Below are positions 1-6,086 of a stretch of DNA of 12,821 bases, piece by piece. Source of the stretch: a bacterium (GTDB lineage Bacteria; Nitrospinota_A; UBA7883; JACRGQ01). The first letter of the stretch is position 1. The number at the start of each line of letters is the position of its first letter. A program made the translations under genes and the position numbers. The DNA is taken from NCBI GenBank assembly GCA_021815535.1, contig JAKAGL010000039.1, positions 1 through 12,821 of the forward strand, written 5' to 3'. Below the pieces are notes generated by a model, which was not told the DNA's origin, did no database searches, and saw only the letters and a list, made by a program, of their open reading frames with translations.

Positions 1-160
1 GAACAAACCAGCTCCGTTTGGTTTTGCCAGCGGTCTCCTTTTCCAGCACCAGCACACGGTACCGTTTTTTGGCCATTTCCGATGCCACGCTTAGCCCCGC
101 CGGCCCACCACCGACAACGATGATGTTGAATTCGCGCCCGTTTTGCGATCCAGAAGCCAT
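1..160 (-). CDS. FAD-dependent oxidoreductase, N-terminal fragment (runs off the window)
   Basis: Only the first 53 codons are inside the window. They begin at an ATG (158-160) preceded by a purine-rich AAGGGGA stretch that can act as ribosome binding site. Seen: after about ten polar residues comes a hydrophobic beta strand leading into GGGPAG (residues 17-22), then a helix and a second strand ending in VLVLEKE. This is the dinucleotide-binding Rossmann fingerprint in which the Gly-rich loop holds the FAD pyrophosphate and the acidic residue after the second strand binds ribose. No signal peptide precedes it, so a cytoplasmic flavoprotein is expected. The family is broad (geranylgeranyl-reductase-like, halogenase-like, monooxygenase-like), and the substrate cannot be deduced from this fragment. 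It is transcribed in the same direction as the 250-4143 gene but has a promoter of its own in the gap between them. Confidence 0.85.
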   Translation of the reverse strand, partial: MASGSQNGREFNIIVVGGGPAGLSVASEMAKKRYRVLVLEKETAGKTKRSWFV

Positions 161-199
161 GGTTTCCCCTTCCCCTTTTCCGGCAAGCGAATAAATTAC

Positions 200-213
200 T
201 TACCTTCTGGTAA
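200..213. repeat. inverted repeat at the predicted transcription start
   Basis: TTACC (200-204) and GGTAA (209-213) form a perfect 5-base inverted repeat around TTCT. It touches the -10 hexamer and covers the predicted start site of the oxidoreductase transcript. This position suits a repressor operator, but a palindrome this short can arise by chance. Confidence 0.25.
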
Positions 214-241
214 CTATACTTTAGGGTGGCGGCTGAGGCAA
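213..241 (-). promoter_or_regulatory. sigma70-like promoter for the FAD oxidoreductase gene
   Basis: On the minus strand, TTGCCT (236-241) and TATAGT (213-218) are separated by exactly 17 bases. This gives 4/6 and 5/6 matches to the consensus hexamers. The predicted start of transcription is near 206, about 45 bases before the ATG at 160. No terminator is visible between the upstream gene's stop (250-252) and this promoter, so read-through could also contribute. Confidence 0.5.
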
Positions 242-249
242 GAGAGGGA

Positions 250-3200
250 TCAGTTGTTGCGCCAGGATTTCTGAACGCGTTCTATTTCACTTTGCAGATA
301 TTCGGAAGATATGTTTTTTCCATTGAGAATCTCTCTCTGGAGCTTCTCAAGGTAATTGCGTTTTTCCTGTTCATACAGACGGTCGAGTTCTTCTTTCTTC
401 TTCACCATTTCCATAATGATCTCCTGGCGTTTCACGTCCTGTTCGGTCCGTATTTCCGCCAGCATGGCGGCGACGCGCCGTTCGCGCTCACGGGTCAGCT
501 CGGCATCCATCTGGGCCAATCGGCTATGGCGCTGGTCCAGCATGTCCTTTTCCACGTCCATGCCGCGCCGCGCGCTCATCAGGCCAAGTTCGCTATCAAT
601 CTTTCTCTGCCGCTCGGCGACTTTGGTTCGCAGCCGGGCAGTCATTTTACGTATCATGATCTTACGCCGCATATTCAGCTCTTCGCGCAGTGCCAATGTC
701 ATGCGCGCCCGCTCTTCTTCAACCGCGGCCTTTGCCTTACGGCGGCGGTCGGCCAATTCGTCCTCAATCTCGGCGAGCCGTGCCTGCAGCCGTTTTTCCT
801 TTTCGGCCTCGGCTTCGCGTTCGATGCTCTCGCGTATTTCCGCCAGGCGTCGGCGGCTTTCGAATTCAAGCCATTCTTCCTTTTTCTTCGCCAAGTCGCG
901 GTACCGTTGGTCCAGCCGCTCTTCGATGCGGCGGGCTTCGTCATCCGCAAACCGACCGGCTTCCCTCGCCTGTTCGTCCCGCAACCGCGCCATCTCGTCA
1001 TCCAGCTTCAACAGCCGCGCTTCCTTCTCGCGTTGCATCGCGGCGGTCAATTCCGCATACAGATTCTGCCGTTCGTTCTGCATGTCTGCGGCAATACGGG
1101 CGAGGCGGTCCCGTTTCTCCCCTTCCATCACTTCCGCGAGTTCTTCTAGCCGCCGCTGGTGTTCTTCTTTAATGAACCGCTTGATCTGCGCTACCGCCTC
1201 TTCGCGTTTTTGCTCGCCCCAGATTTTTATCCGGCGCTGTTCTTCTTCTTCGGCCTTGTGGCGGTAGATGGCCACTTCATCGGCTGTTTTTTTTCTATCG
1301 TATTCCAAACGGCTTTCCAGCAGTTCGCGTTTAATCTGCTCTTCTTCGTGTAGTTTGGTGTCCAGTTCGCCAACCAGCCGCGCTTTTTCGCGTTCTTGCC
1401 ATTCCCGCAGCGATTCCTGAGCTTTGTTTCGCCGCAGTTCCATCTCACGTTCCCACGCCTCCATCCGGTGTTTGCGGTCATCTTCCAGCGCCGCTTTCAG
1501 CCCGGCTTTCAAGCGTACTTCTTCTTCGCCCAGATTGGCGCGCAGATGGGCGCGCATTTCGGCCATTTCACCGTTGATCTCCTCGGCCAGCGTTTTCCGA
1601 AGCCGTATCTCTTCAATGTTGATCCTCTCGCGCATTTCGCCCCGCATGGCGGTTTCCACGTCCCGCACGGTCTGTGCCATTGCGTCGGTTTTACGGCGGA
1701 TCTCAGCCTGCATGTCTTGATCCAGCTGCCCGAGCCGCTGCCCACGGATATTTGTAATTTCGGCGCGCACCTTCTCGAGTTCCTGGTCGCGGTAAAGCCG
1801 CAGTTCTGAAGCGATGGCGTCCATCAGTCCTTCGCGCTGGCGAAGCAGTTCCTCGTTCAGTTCCTGTACGCGCCGTTGCCGTTCCTCGCGGATGATGCCG
1901 ATGATGGTTTCTTCCTTTTCCTTGCGTTTCTGCCGCACGGCTTCTTCCATCAGTCCCGTAAGACGTGCCTCTTCCTCTGCGACCCGCTGTTCCATGTGGA
2001 TGCGCAGTTCATCCGCTACCCGCGCCAGTTCGCGGTCCAGTTCGGCCGTGCGGGTGGCGCGTTCCTGGGCGATGTCACGGCCGATATCCGTCATACGAGC
2101 CTGGCGGTCGGTTTCCATCTGGGCGTACAGTTCCTCCCGGCGGCGGCGGACATCCGCCTGTGCCTCCAGCATCAGCTTTTGGCGACCCTGCTCGGCTTCC
2201 AGCGATATGCGCGATTTGATCTGCTCACGCAGCCGGTCGACTTCCTGCTCCAGCGCCGCCAGCCGTTCTTGGCGTAACTTTTCCATTAACGGCGGAATTT
2301 CTTTTTCCTTTTCCTCACGCAGCCGGCTCATTTCTGCCATGAGCGCTTTTTTAAGGCCCGTGCGCTCGGCGTCTATTTCCACTTCCAAATTGCGGCGTAT
2401 GACGGCCCGGCGGTGGTATTCTTCCTCATCCATTTCCCCGGAGAGCCGCATCACATCACGGTAAATGTCGGCGGTGAGGTAATTACGGGTGCGTGCGGCA
2501 TCGGCTTCCAGCTCTTTTTCCACTTCGCGCCGCACGGCGGAAACATCCGCATCGACCGATGACATTTTGTTCTTGCGGTGGCTTTCCACGGACCGGTCGA
2601 TCTCCACGATGCGTGCCCGGCGTTTTTCCTCCAGCTGCTGCCAAATCATTTCGCGGATCTTTTCCACCTCTTCGGCGAGCTCTGTTTCCATTCGCGCCAG
2701 TTTTTTCTTTTTCTGCATCAGCATGGCGGCATCGATTTCCGTTTCGGCCATCTTGTGCCGCTGCGCTATGTCGCGGTCGGCCCCCACTTTCGCGGCGCGG
2801 AAGTACGCTTCGATCTGTGCATCGATTTCCTTAAGCCGGTATTCCTTCACTTTGTCCATGGCGTCCAACGCCTCGCGTTCCTTCAGGGCCGATTCGGCGG
2901 TGAGCCGCACGGCGTGCTCCGCTTTCATTATTTCGTAATCTTTGTCGAGATGCTTCTGATGCTCGCGCCGTTGCTGTTCCGCCCATGCTTTCAATTCTTC
3001 CAGGTTCCGCTTGCGGCGGTCGGCCAGTTCTGTGTCCAGACGGCGCGCCGCCTGGGCGCTCCGTTCCGTCCGGAGCAGTTCCATGTCCCGGTCCAGCGCG
3101 GCGATGCGCCGGGCACGTTCCGCCTGCATTTCCCGCTCGAGGGCGGCGTTCATTTCGGCTTTTTCAGCCGCCGCATGTGGTGATACCGAACTGACGGGTT

Positions 3201-4143
3201 CGCCGAGCAGACGTTCCAACCCCTGATGCATCCGCTCTTCGCCCAGTTCTTCTACAAGTGCTATATCCAGAGCCACCGGTCCTATTGCATCCAATTGCGG
3301 ACTGGTTCCCGGCCTTGTCAGCAGGGGGGGGAGCATGAAAACCGGCAGATAAAACACCTTGCGGATGTCTGCTCCGGTGCTATCCAGCGCCGTCTTTAGC
3401 CTCCTGCCAGCCGTTTGCAGGTGATCGGGCGCTGAAACGGAGTTGACAATGATGTTACAGGCCAATTCTGTACGCGCCTTTTCCCACGCGGCAAGGAACA
3501 ACGGGTAGCGTGATTTGAGCATCTCGGCAATCTGCGACATCCGCACACCCGGTTCAAGGGGCCCTGTGCGGCGGATTTCACGCAACGCATCCGGCCCGTT
3601 GGCCGTTTTCAGGATCAACCGCTCAAATTTACGGATGACCAGCGCTACCAACGCGTCGCGCAGGCCATCCATCCCCGCCTCGCTGGCGGTGGCGACAATG
3701 CCAAGGCTGTCGGCTCCCAAAAAGTAATCTGCTGTCCGACGGTCGGTCATCGGGCCGAGATCCATGACTACATAATCGGCTCCCGACCGGCGGAGGCGTT
3801 GCAACAGATTGCCCCGCGTCTGAACCCGGTTGCGGCCGCTGCGGGGTTTTCTTCCAGCCCGCAGGAATGAGAGCCCCTTCACAGGCGTCTCCCCGGCAAG
3901 ATCGGCGATGCTTTTGGTTTTGGCGAAAAGGTCAATGAGTGAGGTATCCGGCGGGGTAACGCCCAAAATGCGATTGGCGGCGCTTGAGCCTTCGCTGAAA
4001 TCCACCAGTAGTACCTTTTTTCCGGTGCGCGCCAACGCCGCCGCGGCGTAGGCCGCCACCAGTGATTTGCCGCATCCCCCGCCAGCGCCGGTAATGGCGA
4101 TTATCCGGCTGGTAACGGACAAACCTTTCGCCTTCTCCTTCAA
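250..4143 (-). CDS. ParA/MinD-like P-loop ATPase fused to a very long 15-residue-repeat helical rod
   Basis: A protein of 1297 residues. Residues about 12-300 resemble a SIMIBI-class ParA/MinD/FlhG ATPase. There is a first strand RIIAIT and a P-loop TGAGGGCGKS (18-27). VLLVDF follows with Asp48, then a Walker B-like strand YVVMDLGP with Asp128, and later strands LGIVATASEA and ELACNIIVNSV. The position of the ParA/MinD signature lysine is Gly21. From about residue 325 to the end the sequence is Glu/Arg/Lys-rich with no predicted membrane segment or signal peptide. Hydrophobic residues recur every 15 residues from about 347 to 1246. If it were one helix it would be roughly 130 nm long. ParA/MinD ATPases position cargo (chromosomes, chemoreceptors, flagella) on nucleoid or membrane; I infer a cytoskeletal or positioning role, but the cargo is unknown. 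The start is TTG (4141-4143), chosen because GAGGAGGA lies 7 bases upstream; the nearby ATG (4148-4150) is out of frame. I do not recognise a named family for the whole protein. Confidence 0.9.
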   Translation of the reverse strand: MKEKAKGLSVTSRIIAITGAGGGCGKSLVAAYAAAALARTGKKVLLVDFSEGSSAANRILGVTPPDTSLIDLFAKTKSIADLAGETPVKGLSFLRAGRKPRSGRNRVQTRGNLLQRLRRSGADYVVMDLGPMTDRRTADYFLGADSLGIVATASEAGMDGLRDALVALVIRKFERLILKTANGPDALREIRRTGPLEPGVRMSQIAEMLKSRYPLFLAAWEKARTELACNIIVNSVSAPDHLQTAGRRLKTALDSTGADIRKVFYLPVFMLPPLLTRPGTSPQLDAIGPVALDIALVEELGEERMHQGLERLLGEPVSSVSPHAAAEKAEMNAALEREMQAERARRIAALDRDMELLRTERSAQAARRLDTELADRRKRNLEELKAWAEQQRREHQKHLDKDYEIMKAEHAVRLTAESALKEREALDAMDKVKEYRLKEIDAQIEAYFRAAKVGADRDIAQRHKMAETEIDAAMLMQKKKKLARMETELAEEVEKIREMIWQQLEEKRRARIVEIDRSVESHRKNKMSSVDADVSAVRREVEKELEADAARTRNYLTADIYRDVMRLSGEMDEEEYHRRAVIRRNLEVEIDAERTGLKKALMAEMSRLREEKEKEIPPLMEKLRQERLAALEQEVDRLREQIKSRISLEAEQGRQKLMLEAQADVRRRREELYAQMETDRQARMTDIGRDIAQERATRTAELDRELARVADELRIHMEQRVAEEEARLTGLMEEAVRQKRKEKEETIIGIIREERQRRVQELNEELLRQREGLMDAIASELRLYRDQELEKVRAEITNIRGQRLGQLDQDMQAEIRRKTDAMAQTVRDVETAMRGEMRERINIEEIRLRKTLAEEINGEMAEMRAHLRANLGEEEVRLKAGLKAALEDDRKHRMEAWEREMELRRNKAQESLREWQEREKARLVGELDTKLHEEEQIKRELLESRLEYDRKKTADEVAIYRHKAEEEEQRRIKIWGEQKREEAVAQIKRFIKEEHQRRLEELAEVMEGEKRDRLARIAADMQNERQNLYAELTAAMQREKEARLLKLDDEMARLRDEQAREAGRFADDEARRIEERLDQRYRDLAKKKEEWLEFESRRRLAEIRESIEREAEAEKEKRLQARLAEIEDELADRRRKAKAAVEEERARMTLALREELNMRRKIMIRKMTARLRTKVAERQRKIDSELGLMSARRGMDVEKDMLDQRHSRLAQMDAELTRERERRVAAMLAEIRTEQDVKRQEIIMEMVKKKEELDRLYEQEKRNYLEKLQREILNGKNISSEYLQSEIERVQKSWRNN
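406..3105 (-). repeat. about 60 tandem 15-residue (45-base) helical repeats inside the ATPase-rod gene
   Basis: The repeat is visible in the protein rather than in the DNA; the units are too divergent to be a DNA satellite. In residues 537-1246, position 12 of each 15 (537, 552, 567 and so on to 1242) is Ile, Leu, Met, Val or Trp in 42 of 48 cases by hand count. The position four later (541 to 1246) is large hydrophobic in 41 of 48. In residues 354-534 a different position (354, 369, 384 to 534) is Met, Leu, Ile or Val in 13 of 13. An approximate unit is R-L-x-x-L-x-x-E-L-x-x-E-x-x-x. No one-residue slip accumulates over about 900 residues. A 15-residue repeat over four turns gives 3.75 residues per turn, unlike the heptad value of 3.5. 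Confidence 0.85.
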
Positions 4144-4150
4144 CGTACAT

Positions 4151-4158
4151 TCCTCCTC
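4151..4158 (-). promoter_or_regulatory. strong Shine-Dalgarno that fixes a TTG start
   Basis: On the minus strand, GAGGAGGA is followed by seven bases (atgtacg) and then TTG at 4141-4143. Spacing is ideal for the TTG and zero for the ATG at 4148-4150, whose frame closes after 72 codons and has no recognisable product. Just upstream, CTCC and the GGAG of this site can pair across a four-base loop (TTGA), which could partly mask the site in the mRNA. Confidence 0.7.
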
Positions 4159-4168
4159 AAGGAGCTTT

Positions 4169-4174
4169 ATTATA
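4169..4174 (-). promoter_or_regulatory. perfect -10 hexamer upstream of the ATPase-rod gene
   Basis: TATAAT on the minus strand lies about 26 bases before the TTG start, placing the likely transcript start near 4162 with a very short leader. At 17 bases spacing the -35 position reads only TAGGGA (3/6), so an activator or an alternative promoter may be involved. TTGACG further upstream is about 29 bases away, too far to serve as its -35. Confidence 0.4.
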
Positions 4175-4221
4175 TCCCATCCGCCGCTAACTCCCTAAAA
4201 AAGCGTCAAAAACCGGACGGA

Positions 4222-4331
4222 CAGGGGAGCTTACCCTGATAGTGCAATTGTTGTGCCCGATGAGCTTCTTCACAACAGCTAGATTGGGCCCTATTTGGAA
4301 TGCGGTTCCTTCTTTTTCCCATGTGGCCCAA
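4222..4331. other. run of inverted repeats in the intergenic region
   Basis: Between the divergent starts at 4143 and 4452 lie three successive inverted repeats. CAGGG/CCCTG is at 4222-4226 and 4234-4238. TGTTGTG/CACAACA is at 4249-4255 and 4271-4277. TTGGGCC/GGCCCAA is at 4284-4290 and 4325-4331, and encloses a smaller GGAA/TTCC hairpin (4297-4309). All lie upstream of the cytochrome promoter. They could be binding sites for regulators or the stems of a small structured RNA. No open frame with a ribosome binding site was seen here. Confidence 0.35.
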
Positions 4332-4370
4332 GAAGTCGCCACCAATGTGCTTTTTGTCATAGGTCGGAAC

Positions 4371-4399
4371 TTGACAATATCCCGCCTTTTGCTTAATAT
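4371..4399 (+). promoter_or_regulatory. sigma70 promoter of the first cytochrome c gene
   Basis: A perfect TTGACA (4371-4376) is followed by 17 bases and TAATAT (4394-4399). The predicted transcript start is near 4406, giving a leader of about 45 bases that contains GGGAGGG (4436-4442) before the ATG at 4452. This is the best-looking promoter in the window and suggests strong constitutive expression. Confidence 0.7.
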
Positions 4400-4451
4400 C
4401 TGCGCTTAACCGCAGTAGATAATTAACAACTTTTTGGGAGGGAATAAAAAA

Positions 4452-4814
4452 ATGAGATCAGTTGTTTTAGCGATGGTATTGGCGTTCGCGGTATCAGTTG
4501 GCGTTTCGTACGCCGGTGACGCGGGTAAGGGCGATGGCCTTTTCCACGGCGCGGGCAAATGCAAAGTCTGCCACAAAACCGATGACAAAAAGCTGGTCGG
4601 ACCTGGTTTGGCCGGCGTGACCAAGTCTTATGACGATGCGTTCCTGAAAGAATGGATCGGCAACCCGCAGGCCACGTGGGCAAAGGGCGGACCGGCCATC
4701 GAAGCCATGCAGAAGAAGGTCAACAAAGTTGGCAAGCCGAAGACCGCTATGGCTCCGGGCAAGCTGACCCCCGAAGAAATTGACGACGTTATCGCGTACC
4801 TGCACACGTTGTAA
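4452..4814 (+). CDS. secreted monoheme class I cytochrome c
   Basis: A protein of 120 residues. Residues 1-21 are a signal peptide (basic start, hydrophobic core, SYA before the cleavage point), so the product acts in the periplasm. Heme is attached at CKVCH (Cys37, Cys40, with His41 as proximal ligand). The conserved VGPGLAG loop follows, and the distal ligand is probably Met100 in KTAM. A C-terminal helix EEIDDVIAYLHTL is typical of small class I cytochromes. The mature protein of about 99 residues would be a soluble electron carrier; its donor and acceptor are not evident. The ATG at 4452 is preferred over an upstream in-frame TTG because it follows GGGAGGG at normal spacing and begins exactly at the signal peptide. 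It has its own promoter and terminator. It is paralogous to the next gene. Confidence 0.93.
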   Translation: MRSVVLAMVLAFAVSVGVSYAGDAGKGDGLFHGAGKCKVCHKTDDKKLVGPGLAGVTKSYDDAFLKEWIGNPQATWAKGGPAIEAMQKKVNKVGKPKTAMAPGKLTPEEIDDVIAYLHTL

Positions 4815-4836
4815 TTTCCCAGATTCGTTTCCTAAA

Positions 4837-4868
4837 GGGCGCGTTCCAAAAGAACGCGCCCTTTTTTT
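4837..4868 (+). terminator. intrinsic terminator between the two cytochrome genes
   Basis: A perfect 10-base stem GGGCGCGTTC / GAACGCGCCC (4837-4846 and 4852-4861) with a CAAAA loop is followed directly by seven T residues (4862-4868). It lies 22 bases after the stop codon of the first cytochrome and only 6 bases before the ribosome binding site of the second. Confidence 0.93.
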
Positions 4869-4887
4869 ATTTCTGGAGGGATGGCGC

Positions 4888-5271
4888 ATGACCCGGTGGG
4901 TTGTGATTGTTTTGGCGTTTGCTCTTGCTGCCTGTACGGCGGTGGATCAAAAAGAGGCCGCTGGGTACAAGCCGGATGGCAAGTATATTTTCAATAATGC
5001 CGCCAAAGGGAATTGCATTGCCTGCCATCGCGTAACATCTGAAAAGTATGTTGGGCCTGGTTTAGCCGGAATTGGCTCGCGGCACAGCCGTGCCTGGCTG
5101 GAGAAGTGGCTGACCGATCCGCAAAAAGTGTGGGATGAAAACGACAGCGAAACCCAGGAATTGAAAAAACGGGTGGGGGCCGAATCGCGCAAGTTCACAG
5201 GTATGAAGGTGATCAACCTGCTTCAGGATACCGAGCGAACCGCTCTCATCGATTACCTTATGGCGCTGTGA
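4888..5271 (+). CDS. lipoprotein monoheme cytochrome c
   Basis: A protein of 127 residues. The N-terminus is a lipoprotein signal with a short hydrophobic stretch ending in lipobox LAAC; Cys16 would be lipidated, anchoring the protein to a membrane facing the periplasm. Heme binding is at CIACH (Cys43, Cys46, His47), followed by VGPGLAG; Met106 in FTGM is the likely sixth ligand. The Cys-to-Met spacing is 63 residues, identical to the upstream cytochrome, and the two align without gaps through the core, so they are tandem paralogues. The start at 4888 is supported by GGAGGG (4875-4880) seven bases upstream; an ATG at 4881 is out of frame. No promoter of its own was found after the terminator, so expression may depend on read-through. 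It may relay electrons between a membrane complex and its soluble neighbour (inference). Confidence 0.92.
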   Translation: MTRWVVIVLAFALAACTAVDQKEAAGYKPDGKYIFNNAAKGNCIACHRVTSEKYVGPGLAGIGSRHSRAWLEKWLTDPQKVWDENDSETQELKKRVGAESRKFTGMKVINLLQDTERTALIDYLMAL

Positions 5272-5276
5272 CCAGC

Positions 5277-5295
5277 TCCGCCATTCAGCGGCGGA
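5277..5295 (+). other. hairpin just after the lipoprotein cytochrome gene
   Basis: TCCGCC (5277-5282) and GGCGGA (5290-5295) can form a 6-base stem starting five bases after the stop codon. No T-run follows, so it is not a standard intrinsic terminator. It might protect the mRNA 3' end or be chance. Confidence 0.25.
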
Positions 5296-5444
5296 CAAAA
5301 CCGTTATCCAAATTTCCGTTTCTCAGACTGATTCCACATTCATACAAAGAGGCTACCTCCTTGGAAGATGCACTCGTACAGCGTGGGATGGCGTAGAATA
5401 AAGGCAGATAGCCGTGGCGTGGTCCATAACCGGAAAGGAATGTT

Positions 5445-6086
5445 ATGCTGATGACACCGGTCAAGAGTGATGTTTTTGTCATCGTGGACGTACAGAATGA
5501 TTTTTGTCCCGGTGGCGCGCTTGCCGTTCCGGACGGAGCTACGGTGATACCGGTAATCAACCGGCTTGCAGGTTCTTTCCCGCATATTATCGCCACGCAG
5601 GATTGGCACCCGGCGGGGCATCGATCCTTTGCCTCAGCGCACCCTGGTAAAAAACCGTTTGAGACGACAGAGCTTACATACGGTCCCCAGATCCTCTGGC
5701 CCGATCACTGCATACAAGGGACACCCGGGGCAGAGTTCCATCCGGCGTTGAGCATCCCCCGTTGCGAACTGGTGTTGCGCAAAGGGTTCCATGAGCAGAT
5801 CGACAGCTACTCCGCCTTTTTTGAAAATGACCGGCGCACGCAAACCGGCTTGGAAGGCTATCTCCGCGAACGCGGTTTCACGCGGATATTTTTGGCAGGG
5901 TTGGCGACCGACTTCTGTGTTTTGTACAGCGCACTGGATGCGCGGCGCGCAGGTTTTGAACTATTTATCATCGAAGACGCCTGCCGCGGTATTGATCTGA
6001 ACGATTCGGTAGCCGCAGCGTGGGATACGATGGCGCGGGCGGGAGCGAATCGAATCGTATCCAATGACCTCGGCACGGGGGGATGA
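5445..6086 (+). CDS. pncA: nicotinamidase
   Basis: A protein of 213 residues, the usual length for bacterial PncA. It hydrolyses nicotinamide to nicotinate and ammonia in the cytoplasm, the first step of NAD salvage by the deamidating route. The cysteine-hydrolase signatures are all present. Asp15 lies in VDVQNDFCPGGAL, Lys113 in LRKG and the nucleophile Cys158 in GLATDFCV, forming the Asp-Lys-Cys triad. Metal ligands are Asp53, His55 and His59 in QDWHPAGH and His88 in WPDHC. The start at 5445 follows AAAGGA by a few bases; an in-frame ATG two codons later is a less well-spaced alternative. The stop overlaps the start of the next gene (ATGA), so the two are translationally coupled. A TAGAAT at 5394-5399 could be a -10 box, but no matching -35 was found. 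Confidence 0.95.
   Translation: MLMTPVKSDVFVIVDVQNDFCPGGALAVPDGATVIPVINRLAGSFPHIIATQDWHPAGHRSFASAHPGKKPFETTELTYGPQILWPDHCIQGTPGAEFHPALSIPRCELVLRKGFHEQIDSYSAFFENDRRTQTGLEGYLRERGFTRIFLAGLATDFCVLYSALDARRAGFELFIIEDACRGIDLNDSVAAAWDTMARAGANRIVSNDLGTGG

Noticed and set aside
226..3226. Long plus-strand open frames opposite the ATPase-rod gene (for example 226-1149, 356-1267, 1814-2464, 2578-3183)
   Set aside because: They are the antisense of Glu/Arg/Lys-rich coding DNA, which gives Phe/Ser/Arg-rich nonsense without stops. None has a ribosome binding site or a recognisable domain, while the minus frame has a start signal, a P-loop and a regular repeat.
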